Below are positions 1 to 8,784 of a stretch of DNA of 22,161 bases, piece by piece. Each line of letters opens with the position of its first letter. Position 1 is the first letter of the stretch. The stretch is taken from positions 1 through 22,161 of the forward strand of contig JAGHCW010000025.1 in assembly GCA_021160245.1 (NCBI GenBank), given 5' to 3'. This DNA comes from a bacterium. GTDB lineage: Bacteria > B130-G9. The notes beneath the pieces are model-generated. The model was not told where the DNA came from, did not search any database, and worked only from the letters and a program-made list of their open reading frames with translations. The position numbers were made by a program, and so were the translations under genes.

Positions 1-1
1 A

Positions 2-2320
2 CAACGCCGCGCTTTTCAGTGTGTCGGTCAGACTGTCTGGGGCAGTGTCATGCTAGCTGCGCTCTTCCCCGGCGCCGACCGAAAGTCCGAGTCGAGTGGC
101 GTCTCGCTCATCATCGGGCTTCATCATGCAAGGGAGATAATCACAACCGAGGTCGTCTTACACGCCATGGACTACCTGCTGGAGCAGTATGGTCAGGACG
201 CAAGAATAACCACTCTCTTGGACAATCGCCGTGCCTGGTTTATTCCGATGCTCAACCCGGACGGCCACATCAGAGTCGAGAACGGCCTGGATTGGCGCAA
301 GAACATGCGCGACAATCAGGGTGGCTCGTTCGGCGTTGACCTAAATCGCAACTATAGCTATATGTGGGGCTGCGACAACTACGGCTCGTCACCTAGCAGC
401 TGGTCTGAGACCTACCGAGGCCCAAGTCCAGTGTCGGAACCCGAGACGCGGGCGATTCGTTCCTTTAGAGAGGATGAAAACTACCGGGTCTCCCTCTCTT
501 TTCATAGCTACGGCAACGTGATCTTCTACCCCTGGGCCTATTCGGACGGCTTCACCGATGACCAGAAGCGCTACTCAAGGCTTGCGAGCGTCATCTCCGC
601 CCAGAGCGGCTACAACTGCGGCAATACGTCAATTCTCTCATTCTATCCGGCCAATGGCGAATTCGATGATTGGAACTACGCCGGACTAGGGGAGGAGAAC
701 AAAGCATTTGGCCTGACGTTTGAGGTCGGCGATAGTTTTTACGAGCCTGACGAGAGAATAGAATCGCTCTGCGGGGAGAACCTAGAAAGTTGCATTGCCG
801 CCATCTGCGCCGCCGGGCCCTGGCTGGAGCTTACGCAATATAAAATCGAAGAGGATGAGCCGGACGGTATCATTCGGGCGGACGAGACGTTCTTCATCGA
901 TCTGCGTTTGCAGTCGTTCTTTGTGGATGAGACCGGGCCAACGACTGTGCGAGTCATCTCAGATTCTCCTCTTATATCCATCGCCAATCCGGAGATTTTC
1001 GTGGATTTCATTCTGCCTCTATCGTCAGTCGGACCTGAAGTCCTGTCGTTTGAGATGCAGGCTATTCTTGGCGAGGCGTTTGAGGAGATCGTGCCGATTG
1101 GTATCGAGGTCCAGACGGAGGGCTTCTTGCGGCGGTTTGAGCTCTTTGTCCCCGTGGGGCTCGAGATGAATGAAGGCTTGATTGAATGGGACCTTGAGGA
1201 ACAGGCTGGTTGGCAGAATAGTGGACTTTGGCAGCTAGGAATGCCGACGGGACGAGGTGGGAGCATGAACGGTAATCCCGGGCCGGCAGCGGCCTGCTCG
1301 GGCCAAAACGTGTTCGGCACGAATCTGCAGGGCGATGTTTATGGACCGGCGGACCGCTCATTCCTTCTCTCGCCAGAATTCTCCTGCGAGGGTTTTACAT
1401 GCACGCGGCTCTCATTTATGAGCTGGTTGAACATCGGCGTGCCGGAGAACTATCGCGCCTCAGTCGATATATACGTCAACGGGCGTTGGCATGGAGTTTG
1501 GCTGAGCCTCGAGGAACACACCGATTCCGAGTGGAAGGTCAACTCGTTCGATATATCGAGGTGGGCAGATGACTGCGCAAACTTGCGGCTCAGATTCTCC
1601 CTGCTTGCCAACGGTGTTGCGCCGTACAGCGGCTGGTATATCGATGATGTGGCGATAACAGGATGCCGGGCGCTATCGGCGGGGGACACAGAGCAGAAAG
1701 TGCTGCCCTTCGTGCTCTCGTCTCCGGACAGACGGTGGGACACAATCATAATCGCCCAGAACAGGACGGAGCAGAGCAAGCATCTTTCGATGCGCTACCA
1801 ATGCGATGACGGAAGGGACGCTTCAAGCTCCAAAATCATCCAACCATTCGGCCTTTCGACGTTTTTCGCGAGTGATGCGATGGGCTCAGGTCTTGGCTCC
1901 GCCACGCTTGAGATGGCCGCTCTTTCAGACCTCAATATCTCGGCCTTCCTTGTTGACCTGGACAGTTTGCAGCTTTCATCCATTGATCTGTTGCCTCAGG
2001 AGACGGAATCTGTTGATCTGCATCTCTATTACTCGGATATTAACGAATGCTCGGAATCGTTCCTTGTGTTATCGAATCATTCGGAGCCGGAGGCAGCGAT
2101 GTCAATCAGTGTATCGGGTTTTGACCCCAACGGGGACGAGTTTGGCTCATTTGATGTCTCTCTTGCGCCTCTTGGCGTAAGGACGATCGATCTGAGGGAG
2201 TCGTTTGGCGCAAACCTTGGCTGGCTAAGGGTCGAGGGTGAAGAGGGACTGTCTGCCGCCGGATTACTCAGCTTCTCTCAGGGCGCCCATCTGCAGATGA
2301 TGAAAGCATTCCCCAGGTGA
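2..2320 (+). CDS. Secreted M14 zinc carboxypeptidase with C-terminal beta-sandwich domains, 5' truncated by window edge
   Basis: The frame is open from the window edge, so the real start, signal peptide and propeptide lie upstream; the ATG at 50 is internal. Numbering from that ATG, all M14 (carboxypeptidase A family) landmarks are present: HARE (zinc ligands H26 and E29), NPDG at 69-72, WRKNMR with the expected substrate arginine R87, DLNRN (N99, R100), third zinc ligand H152 in HSYGN, and general base E225 in TFEVG. The family removes C-terminal residues from peptides, here probably outside the cytoplasm. Residues about 375-545 resemble a MAM/jelly-roll module (a SGQNVFGTNL-like motif, then GWYIDDVAI), and about 550-756 is another beta-rich domain without a recognised family. 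Cysteines are frequent, as expected of an exported protein. There are 4 bases between its stop and the next start, so it is probably co-transcribed with the sensor kinase-like gene. Identification of the peptidase domain is secure; the tail domains are less so. Confidence 0.92.
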   Translation, partial: QRRAFQCVGQTVWGSVMLAALFPGADRKSESSGVSLIIGLHHAREIITTEVVLHAMDYLLEQYGQDARITTLLDNRRAWFIPMLNPDGHIRVENGLDWRKNMRDNQGGSFGVDLNRNYSYMWGCDNYGSSPSSWSETYRGPSPVSEPETRAIRSFREDENYRVSLSFHSYGNVIFYPWAYSDGFTDDQKRYSRLASVISAQSGYNCGNTSILSFYPANGEFDDWNYAGLGEENKAFGLTFEVGDSFYEPDERIESLCGENLESCIAAICAAGPWLELTQYKIEEDEPDGIIRADETFFIDLRLQSFFVDETGPTTVRVISDSPLISIANPEIFVDFILPLSSVGPEVLSFEMQAILGEAFEEIVPIGIEVQTEGFLRRFELFVPVGLEMNEGLIEWDLEEQAGWQNSGLWQLGMPTGRGGSMNGNPGPAAACSGQNVFGTNLQGDVYGPADRSFLLSPEFSCEGFTCTRLSFMSWLNIGVPENYRASVDIYVNGRWHGVWLSLEEHTDSEWKVNSFDISRWADDCANLRLRFSLLANGVAPYSGWYIDDVAITGCRALSAGDTEQKVLPFVLSSPDRRWDTIIIAQNRTEQSKHLSMRYQCDDGRDASSSKIIQPFGLSTFFASDAMGSGLGSATLEMAALSDLNISAFLVDLDSLQLSSIDLLPQETESVDLHLYYSDINECSESFLVLSNHSEPEAAMSISVSGFDPNGDEFGSFDVSLAPLGVRTIDLRESFGANLGWLRVEGEEGLSAAGLLSFSQGAHLQMMKAFPR

Positions 2321-2324
2321 CGCC

Positions 2325-4277
2325 TTGACAGAGCACCAACTCGTTCTGAAGGATTTGCATGGTGATTTGCTGCTGTTTGATATCCCGTTAGGCTCAACCG
2401 TTCTTGGGCGGGGACACACCGCGGACATCCGAATCGAGGATGCTAGCGTCTCCCGTCTGCATGCGATGATACAGAATGACGGGGATGGTCTTAGTATCCG
2501 GGACCTCGGCAGCAGGAACGGCACCTTCGTCAATGGGGAGCCTGTCATGAAGGTGAAGCTCTTTCCTAACGATGCTATAATGCTCGGAACCCAGCATCTT
2601 GAGCTCAAGGAGAAGGCCACGCGGCCAGAAACCCCTGTAACCAACAGAGTCGCTACAGGCCGGCTTGCCGGCAACGCGTTTACAGGCTCTCCAAAGGAGC
2701 TCATTAGACAGATTGAGGCGATCAGCCCTTTCTCTTCTGAAGATTCGTCGAAATCGCACGGCGGCTCAAAATCCAAGACAATAAAAGAACGATATGAGGC
2801 CATGAGATCGTTGTTTAGGATATCGACGGTTTTAGCCTCTGAGAGCGACATTGCAGTGAAGCTTCAGCTCTCTCTGGACGAGGTGGTTCATCAGCTCGGG
2901 GGAGAATGCGGGTACATTTTACTCACAGACGAGAAGACCGGGCGCCTGGTGCCTCTTTACAGCTGCTCATTGACGCAAGGCAGGGCCGCAATCAGTAAGT
3001 CGCTTGTGGACAAAGTCGCTGGCGAGCGACTGTCAATTCTGACGGGTGACGCCATGACAGATTCCCGCTTCCTCTCGTCGGAGAGCGTAAGCAATTTTGG
3101 CATCCATTCGGCGGTTGCGGTTCCGATCTTCGCTGAGGATGATCTCTTGGGCGTTCTCTACATCTCGCATCACGACAAAACCGGTTGCTTTAAGAAGAAG
3201 CATCTAGAGTATGCGAGCGCTGTGGGCCGGCAGATGGGCGTTGCGGCCAGAAGGGACACGTTGCACCACAAGAACAGGGCACTTCTGAAGCACCTTGGGA
3301 ATGCCAGGAAGGTCCTTGAGCAAAGAGGTCAAAAGCGAGAGGAGGCCTTGCAGCGTGCGCTTGCACAGAGGGAAACAGCGATGCGAGAGCTCTTGTCGGC
3401 GGAGAAACTGAGCGTTATTGGCCTATTGTGCAGAAACGTCACCGAGTCGACCGATCAATCTCTGGCGATGATCAAACCGCGCGTTAGATTTCTTGAGAAG
3501 TACGTCGAATCCCTTGAGACCGCATGCGCGAGCCTGGAAGCCATTCCGTCGTCTGTCTGGGTCAGTCACAAGGCAGGACCTAGTGGGCCGGAGGTATTTT
3601 TCGACCCTCTTAAGAAGATCAGAGAATCGCTCTCTGTCCTCAAACCTGAGCTGGAGGAGATCGACCAGACATTGAGGAACCTGCAATCGTACAGCAAGAG
3701 GGCTGAGCAGCAGCTAGACGAGTTGGATATTGACCAAATCCTCGATACATTGCTGGCGCTTCTTAGGCCCGAGATGCGGCGTCACTCAATTGAGGTCCTA
3801 AGAAATGGCAAGCAGGGCATTCGGCTCTTCTGCGATGTCCCGGCTTTCAACCAGACTATGCTCCATATAATCTTAAACAGCATAGAATCGCTGGCTGCAA
3901 GGCCACCTGTAAAAGGGCATTCCAGGAGTATCTGGATAACGACGGAGACAAATGGCGAAGATGTCATCTTGACAGTGCGCGACAACGGAACCGGCATCGC
4001 TGATGAGGACTTGCCCAAGCTCTGCGACCTTTTCTTTACCACCCACAAGGGCAAAGGGCAGATTGGATTGGGCCTTTACAAGGCTCGTGATTTTGCGATG
4101 AGGCACAGGGGCAAGATCGAGATTCGAAGAGTTAAGGGCAATCAGACGGAGGTTCGGCTGATTCTCCCATTGAATCTCACGAGAGGTGATCTTGCAGTCG
4201 AGGATATAGACGCACCAGATGGAGAAGAGAGTTGCGAGAGCGAGATAACCATACTGCCAGACTTCCTGTCGCGATAG
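2325..4277 (+). CDS. FHA-GAF-histidine-kinase-like protein lacking the phosphoacceptor histidine
   Basis: 650 aa from a TTG start; AGGTGA at 2314-2319 overlaps the upstream stop and serves as ribosome site. Domains in order: FHA phosphothreonine-binding domain at about 5-95 (GRG at 28-30, SRLH 43-46, SRNGTFVNG 63-71); a Ser/Lys-rich linker; GAF sensor domain at about 165-310; coiled coil at about 320-365; a DHp-like helix at 361-395; and a HATPase_c domain at about 470-615 with N-box N518, G1 box DNGTGI 553-558 and G2 box GLGL 581-584. No membrane segment or signal peptide is visible, so it is cytoplasmic. The helix aligning with the usual G-x-L-A-x-x-V-A-H-E motif reads [10 protein letters not shown], putting E374 where the phosphorylated His should be. 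ATP binding looks intact but standard autophosphorylation does not. It could be a scaffold, an allosteric partner of another kinase, or an ATPase switch. No response regulator is adjacent. Domain calls are confident; activity is inferred. Confidence 0.9.
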   Translation: MTEHQLVLKDLHGDLLLFDIPLGSTVLGRGHTADIRIEDASVSRLHAMIQNDGDGLSIRDLGSRNGTFVNGEPVMKVKLFPNDAIMLGTQHLELKEKATRPETPVTNRVATGRLAGNAFTGSPKELIRQIEAISPFSSEDSSKSHGGSKSKTIKERYEAMRSLFRISTVLASESDIAVKLQLSLDEVVHQLGGECGYILLTDEKTGRLVPLYSCSLTQGRAAISKSLVDKVAGERLSILTGDAMTDSRFLSSESVSNFGIHSAVAVPIFAEDDLLGVLYISHHDKTGCFKKKHLEYASAVGRQMGVAARRDTLHHKNRALLKHLGNARKVLEQRGQKREEALQRALAQRETAMRELLSAEKLSVIGLLCRNVTESTDQSLAMIKPRVRFLEKYVESLETACASLEAIPSSVWVSHKAGPSGPEVFFDPLKKIRESLSVLKPELEEIDQTLRNLQSYSKRAEQQLDELDIDQILDTLLALLRPEMRRHSIEVLRNGKQGIRLFCDVPAFNQTMLHIILNSIESLAARPPVKGHSRSIWITTETNGEDVILTVRDNGTGIADEDLPKLCDLFFTTHKGKGQIGLGLYKARDFAMRHRGKIEIRRVKGNQTEVRLILPLNLTRGDLAVEDIDAPDGEESCESEITILPDFLSR

Positions 4278-4717
4278 CGAAGCATCTGAAGAGGCTGAAA
4301 GACGCGATAGAAACGCAGATGGCGTACAAGAACCCGATACCGACTGTGGATATCATAATAGAGCTCGAGAGCGGCGGTATAGTTCTGATAGACAGGGCAA
4401 ATCCGCCGTTTGGGTGGGCAATTCCGGGGGGATACGCAGAATACGGCGAGAGCTTGGAGGACTGCGCCGTGCGTGAGGCGAAGGAGGAGACTTCCCTTGA
4501 CGTTGTCCTTAAGAGTCAGTTTCACACGTATTCAGACCCGAGTCGCGACAAGCGCCATCACTCCATCACGACAGTTTATGTCGCAACTGCGAAAGGGACG
4601 CCTGTCGGAGCGGATGATGCTAAAAGGGCCGCCGTCTTCCAAGAGGACAGCTTGCCCGACAACATCGCATTTGATCATAGGGATATATTGAGCGACTACT
4701 TCAGCAAGCGGTATTGA
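4232..4717 (+). CDS. Nudix hydrolase
   Basis: The Nudix box is complete in its catalytic part: GYAEYGE, seven residues, then REAKEE, followed by TSL where the consensus has a glycine (G to S). The core beginning [10 protein letters not shown]...GIVLIDR...GWAIPGGY resembles small ADP-ribose or nucleotide-sugar pyrophosphatases, which hydrolyse a nucleoside diphosphate linked to another moiety with Mg2+; the exact substrate cannot be read from sequence. The start is uncertain. TTG at 4232 has a good upstream GGAGAAG and would overlap the kinase-like gene by 46 bases (161 aa). The in-frame ATG at 4319 gives 132 aa and begins close to where the conserved fold starts, but has a poor ribosome site. 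The gene ends 38 bases from the convergent miaA stop. It is probably co-transcribed with the FHA protein. Confidence 0.88.
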   Translation: MRERDNHTARLPVAIAKHLKRLKDAIETQMAYKNPIPTVDIIIELESGGIVLIDRANPPFGWAIPGGYAEYGESLEDCAVREAKEETSLDVVLKSQFHTYSDPSRDKRHHSITTVYVATAKGTPVGADDAKRAAVFQEDSLPDNIAFDHRDILSDYFSKRY

Positions 4718-4739
4718 AAAACCCCTGCCTCTTAAGAGG
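4717..4739 (-). terminator. Weak candidate terminator between convergent Nudix and miaA genes
   Basis: The 38-base convergent gap holds a perfect 12-base palindrome CCTCTTAAGAGG at 4728-4739. Read on the minus strand it is followed, after about six bases, by five T residues (complement of 4717-4721), so it could end the miaA transcript. The stem is short (four pairs with a TTAA loop) and the T run is offset, so this is tentative. Confidence 0.25.
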
Positions 4740-4755
4740 GCGGCGCCACCGCGAT

Positions 4756-5721
4756 CTATGGCCTGAGGCGGCTCTCGTCAATGGATTTACAGCTCGAAAG
4801 CACACGATTGACATTCGATTCAAACTCCTCCGCATCGAGAAACTCAAAGCCCCAGTCCTGTTTCATCCACTGCAACTGCTTCTTCGCATAGCGCCTCGTT
4901 CGCATCTTCGTGGCATTGATGGCGTCATTCAGTGTCATTTTTCCGCTTAGAAACTCCATGACTTCACGATAGCCCAGCCCCGAGAGGGAGTTCAACGACG
5001 GGTCATATCCGGCCTTTAGAAGGTGTTTCACCTCATCCACGAATCCGATTTTGAACATCAGCTCTACCCTCGCGTCTATGAGCGGATTGATCTTGTCCCG
5101 CGTAGCCGATAGCGCAAAGATAACGGGCGCAATCGGACGTTCATCGGACTCCTGTTGTATTCTCTTAAGCTCAGAGACGGTTCGACCGGACGTCTCACAG
5201 ACCTCAAGCGCCCGTATGAGTCTGACCTGGTCATTCGGATGAATAGACTGGGCGGTTATGGGATCGATTCTCGTGAGTTCATCGTGTAAAGCCGCGCTTC
5301 CCCTAGACTCGGCGAGCTCACTTAATCTCTGCCGAACCGCGGGAGATCGACCCGGAGCATCGAAGAATCCAAAAAGCAAGGCTTTTAGATATAGGAATGT
5401 CCCACCAACCACCACCGGAATCGAGCCTCGACCGTAAATGGCGCGAATGATCGAAAGGGCGTCCCGCGCGAAGTCCGCGGCGCTGAAACTCTCATCGGGG
5501 GAGAGGATGCTTATCAAGTGATGCGGCACTCGGGACATTTCCTTTGGACAGGGCGTTCCGGTGCCGATGTCCATAAAGCGATATATCTGCCGGGAATCCG
5601 CGCTGACGACCTCGATGGGAATTCGGTTGGCGAGCTCAAGCGCGAGCCGGGTCTTGCCAATTGCTGTTGGACCGCAAATGACGACCGCTGGGATGCCGCT
5701 CAAGATCTGGTTATCCTGCAT
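4756..5721 (-). CDS. miaA: tRNA dimethylallyltransferase MiaA
   Basis: 321 aa from ATG 5721. It transfers a dimethylallyl group to N6 of A37 in tRNAs reading UNN codons, in the cytoplasm. Visible motifs are the P-loop GPTAIGKT at 17-24, DSRQIYR at 42-48 with the catalytic Asp, the GGTFLY segment and the ALEV helix typical of the family; length is normal. A longer in-frame ORF reaches 5778, but the ATG at 5721 is preceded by AGGTAAGA and places the P-loop at the usual distance from the N terminus, so I prefer it. It then overlaps the upstream CorC-type gene by 11 bases, indicating translational coupling at the end of the thiL operon. Confidence 0.95.
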   Translation of the reverse strand: MQDNQILSGIPAVVICGPTAIGKTRLALELANRIPIEVVSADSRQIYRFMDIGTGTPCPKEMSRVPHHLISILSPDESFSAADFARDALSIIRAIYGRGSIPVVVGGTFLYLKALLFGFFDAPGRSPAVRQRLSELAESRGSAALHDELTRIDPITAQSIHPNDQVRLIRALEVCETSGRTVSELKRIQQESDERPIAPVIFALSATRDKINPLIDARVELMFKIGFVDEVKHLLKAGYDPSLNSLSGLGYREVMEFLSGKMTLNDAINATKMRTRRYAKKQLQWMKQDWGFEFLDAEEFESNVNRVLSSCKSIDESRLRP

Positions 5722-7003
5722 TCTTACCTGACGACGTCTTGATACGCTCCGATATCCGCTTCTTCCCTGATGTGTCATCGATTATTCTAACGCGCTTCAC
5801 ACTGCGCTCATCTGCTTCGAATATGATGAACCGTCTATTGCCAAATGGAATGGACGTCCCAATCGGGGGTATAGCGCCATAGCGCTCGATCAAAAAGCCG
5901 GCGAGCGTCTCATATCTTCCTGATGGGAGTGTGATATCGAGCATTGATCTTAATTCGGAGATACCGATGTAGGCGTCAACATCAGCAAGCCCCTGTTCTG
6001 GATGTGTTTCAATGCGAGGCGAGCGGTCGAATTCATCACGTATTTCGCCAAACACTTCCTCTATCAGGTCCTCGAGGGTAACTATACCGACGCAGGCCCC
6101 AAACTCGTTGACAACGGCAGCCATCTGGATATGGAGCGATTGCATTTTCTTGAGCACGCTGCTGCCTCTTTCGGCCTCCGCCACGTAAAGCAACTCGCTC
6201 ATCACGCTCTCGACAGTGCTTCCGGCCGCGGCCGCGTGTAGCGAGGAGACGTGGACAAATCCGATCAGATTGCTTATACGGCCGGAATGCACAAGAAGCC
6301 TGGATAATCCCCTATCAAGAGTCATATTCATCGCGCGGGTCGTTGTCATATCCGGCGAGACGGAGAATACTTGACTCACATCGACCATAATGTCTTCCAC
6401 TCTTTTCTCCGAGAACTGGATCACTCTAGAAAGCGCCCTCGGACCTATCCGCCTCAGCGAGCTCAGGCCGACTTGGCTGTCACATGCCAGTTGGTCTCTT
6501 GTGATCAGGACCGCTTCAGAAGCTCGGCCGTTTTCGCCCAACTTACCTGTCAGCCGGCGCTGCAGCAGATTTAGGATGAGAGTAACAGGGCTCATGACAA
6601 TTTGGGTGAACCGTAGAGGCCCGGAAATCGCCAGAGCAAGCCTATTGGCCTTCTGTTGGGAGTATATTTTCGGCAGAAGCTCACCAAAGAAGAAAACCAA
6701 AGGCCCAAGAATCAGCGTAACGGCCGCTGGGGCCGCAATCCCGAGATGCTCGCTCGCGAATACTGTAAGCAACATCGAGTTGGACACTACGCAGAGATTC
6801 GTCCCTAAAAGCGTTGTGGCAACGATCTTGTCGGGTTTTGAGAGCATTTTGTGCAGACGGCGCGCTCGACGATTTCTCAGATTCGCGAGGTGCGCTACGG
6901 CCACCTTATCACAAGACAACATCGCCGCCTCCGCTCCCGAGAAGAACGCCTCAACCGCAATAATCGCGAATACAATGAGAGCGAGCATGATTATAGAGAG
7001 CAT
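5711..7003 (-). CDS. CNNM/CorC-HlyC family membrane protein with CBS pair, second of tandem pair
   Basis: 430 aa. Residues 1-145 form a DUF21/CNNM transmembrane module (hydrophobic segments near 3-25, 60-85, 90-110 and 125-145, with FFSGAEAAML at the start). It is followed by a CBS pair at about 205-325 (VEDIMVDVSQV at the start, GIVTLEDLIEEVFGEI at the end) and a CorC_HlyC C-terminal domain at about 345-415. Related proteins are inner-membrane Mg2+/Co2+ efflux or ion-homeostasis factors, sometimes annotated haemolysins. The CBS motif is less canonical than in its upstream paralogue (NEFGACVG instead of DEYGGTEG), suggesting functional divergence. The start ATG overlaps the previous stop by one base (TAATG), so the pair is co-translated. 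Transport substrate is not determinable here. Confidence 0.92.
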   Translation of the reverse strand: MLSIIMLALIVFAIIAVEAFFSGAEAAMLSCDKVAVAHLANLRNRRARRLHKMLSKPDKIVATTLLGTNLCVVSNSMLLTVFASEHLGIAAPAAVTLILGPLVFFFGELLPKIYSQQKANRLALAISGPLRFTQIVMSPVTLILNLLQRRLTGKLGENGRASEAVLITRDQLACDSQVGLSSLRRIGPRALSRVIQFSEKRVEDIMVDVSQVFSVSPDMTTTRAMNMTLDRGLSRLLVHSGRISNLIGFVHVSSLHAAAAGSTVESVMSELLYVAEAERGSSVLKKMQSLHIQMAAVVNEFGACVGIVTLEDLIEEVFGEIRDEFDRSPRIETHPEQGLADVDAYIGISELRSMLDITLPSGRYETLAGFLIERYGAIPPIGTSIPFGNRRFIIFEADERSVKRVRIIDDTSGKKRISERIKTSSGKNAG

Positions 7004-8277
7004 TATTGGAGCTTCCCCTTAACCTCGGCCGGTGTCTTATTGACCTCCACTCGAATAGCCACAATTCTCGACTTCTCAGTTCTCAGTATTTCAAGATGAA
7101 GCCGGCCCTCATCAACCCGTTCGCCTCCGTCAGGAATTGTTCCAAGCCTAGCTATTATGAAACCTGCAACCGTGTCGTAATCTCCTTCCGGCAATTGACA
7201 GCCGACCTTCTCCGCGAATAGGTCAAGTCTGGTTGATCCAAGAACCTCGAACGTGTTCGGCGCGATTCTAATAACCTCTTGAATCTTCTCGTCCTTTTCG
7301 TCAACGATCTCGCCGACTATTTCCTCCAAGACATCCTCCAAAGTCACAATCCCCTCAGTGCCACCATATTCATCGATGACGACGGCCAGATGGGCGTGTT
7401 CAGCTACGAGCGAGGCAAGCAGTTTGTTTGCTCTCTTGGTTTCAGGTACCAGCGGAACTTCCCGCAAGAATCTCTTGATCTCGCGGCTCTTCATCTTTGT
7501 CCTAGCCGCCTTCAGTAGGTCTTTTGCCAAGACGACGCCCTTGATTTTGTCAATCGAATCTTCGTATACCGGGATTCTGGAGAAATAGTTGCTCTTCAAA
7601 GCCGTTACAGCCTCCGACAAGGTCGTGTCCTGAGGCATGGCGAGCACCTCCGTCCGAGGCGTCATCAGCTCTTTTGCCGTGAGGTTGCGGAGCAGAAGTA
7701 TGCGGCGCATCAATTCCGCCTCGTCTTTTCTGTAGATTCCCTCGTCAAGGCCGTGTTCTATTAGGCTCTCGAATTCCTCGTCAGAAATCGCGGCCGCGTC
7801 ATCACCCTCTGCCCGATCTGAAACGGGCAGAATAAGCCCTGCAATGCTTTGAACGGCTATCCGAATGGGCTTCAAGGCTAGGTAGAAAAACCTGAGCGGA
7901 TGAACCGCAGCAAGCGCGAAATCCTCCGGGTATCGAAGCGCGAGTGATTTGGGAACCAACTCACCAAAGAGAATCAGAAGACCGAGAGACAAGGCGAACG
8001 AAGTGGGCGTTCCCACTCTCTTGCCCAGTGCTAAAACAAAAACGGAGGCCATGACGGATGAAAACGCCACGTTCACGAACTCGTTCCCAATGAGGAGCGT
8101 CGTGATCAGTCCTTTGATATCCGTCAATAGCTTCCCGACCGCCTCGGATGCCAGTATCCGGTCCGGCCCTTTGCTTCTAAGTCGCATTCTCGACAGATAC
8201 AGCATCGCTGCCTCACTGCCGGAGAAGAAGAAGGAGAGGATGAGGAGGATGGCTATTGGGAGTAATTGCGCGTGCAT
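7003..8277 (-). CDS. CNNM/CorC-HlyC family membrane protein with CBS pair, first of tandem pair
   Basis: 424 aa. It has a DUF21/CNNM membrane module at about 1-150 (FFFSGSEAAML near the N terminus, GELVPKSLALRYPE in the last helix region), then a CBS pair at about 200-320 (AKELMTPRTEV at the start; DEYGGTEGIVTLEDVLEEIV at the end, fully canonical). A CorC_HlyC transporter-associated domain at about 340-415 (GDYDTVAGFI) ends the protein. The family is linked to divalent-cation export or homeostasis in the inner membrane, with CBS domains binding Mg-ATP-like ligands. The gene lies 12 bases after the DUF2062 gene and shares one base with its paralogue. No strong ribosome site is visible before ATG 8277. 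Confidence 0.93.
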   Translation of the reverse strand: MHAQLLPIAILLILSFFFSGSEAAMLYLSRMRLRSKGPDRILASEAVGKLLTDIKGLITTLLIGNEFVNVAFSSVMASVFVLALGKRVGTPTSFALSLGLLILFGELVPKSLALRYPEDFALAAVHPLRFFYLALKPIRIAVQSIAGLILPVSDRAEGDDAAAISDEEFESLIEHGLDEGIYRKDEAELMRRILLLRNLTAKELMTPRTEVLAMPQDTTLSEAVTALKSNYFSRIPVYEDSIDKIKGVVLAKDLLKAARTKMKSREIKRFLREVPLVPETKRANKLLASLVAEHAHLAVVIDEYGGTEGIVTLEDVLEEIVGEIVDEKDEKIQEVIRIAPNTFEVLGSTRLDLFAEKVGCQLPEGDYDTVAGFIIARLGTIPDGGERVDEGRLHLEILRTEKSRIVAIRVEVNKTPAEVKGKLQ

Positions 8278-8289
8278 TTCTATATTCTG

Positions 8290-8784
8290 CTATTCGGAAT
8301 CAAGCTTCAACCTCGCTCGTCTGGCGTCTCTTAGACGTCTGTATCTGGCGATGAACCATTTGAAGACGAAATAAGAGGTTACCGACACAGCGGTGGCGGA
8401 GATGAAATTACCGACAAAAAATGCTCTCAGGAATTCACTCAAATCGCCAAACACCTCATCGATCGAAAAATGCCTGATTGCCGAGGCGTTTATGTGGATA
8501 TCGTAACCCAAGACTAACGAGCCGATATAGGTGCCGAACGTGTAAATCTGGACGAACGTGAACGGGTTAGATACCAGCGTTCCAACTACTGTGGCGAGCT
8601 TGTTGAGCCTGAACACTAACGCGAAAGCGAGGGCCATTCCCGTCTGCAAACCGAGAAAAGGTGGGCTGACGGGAGACATGCCCCAAAATATCCCTATCGC
8701 AAATGCCGCCGCAGTTCGTCCCGGCGTATCGCCAAGATGAAGCAGCTTCAGCAGCGCGACCTTGTATCCTCTCCAGGATCTCAA
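8290..8784 (-). CDS. DUF2062 family membrane protein
   Basis: 164 aa from a TTG start that overlaps the thiL stop in a TTGA junction; GAGGA lies nine bases upstream. The sequence matches the DUF2062 pattern: GDTPGRTAAAFAIGIFWGMSP, then LGLQTGMALAFALVFRLNK and VGTLVSNPFTFVQIY, with hydrophobic stretches near 22-38, 43-60, 64-92 and 120-145, and an Arg/Lys-rich C terminus. Members are small inner-membrane proteins of unknown function, sometimes fused to or near glycosyltransferases. Coupling to thiL and to the CorC-type genes suggests shared expression rather than a demonstrated shared pathway. Confidence 0.85.
   Translation of the reverse strand: MRSWRGYKVALLKLLHLGDTPGRTAAAFAIGIFWGMSPVSPPFLGLQTGMALAFALVFRLNKLATVVGTLVSNPFTFVQIYTFGTYIGSLVLGYDIHINASAIRHFSIDEVFGDLSEFLRAFFVGNFISATAVSVTSYFVFKWFIARYRRLRDARRARLKLDSE

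Noticed and set aside
2264-2851. 195-aa minus-strand ORF
   Set aside because: Antisense to the carboxypeptidase end and the FHA domain; no family pattern.
6390-7022. 210-aa plus-strand ORF
   Set aside because: Antisense to the second CorC-type gene; Arg/Ser-rich shadow without start signals.
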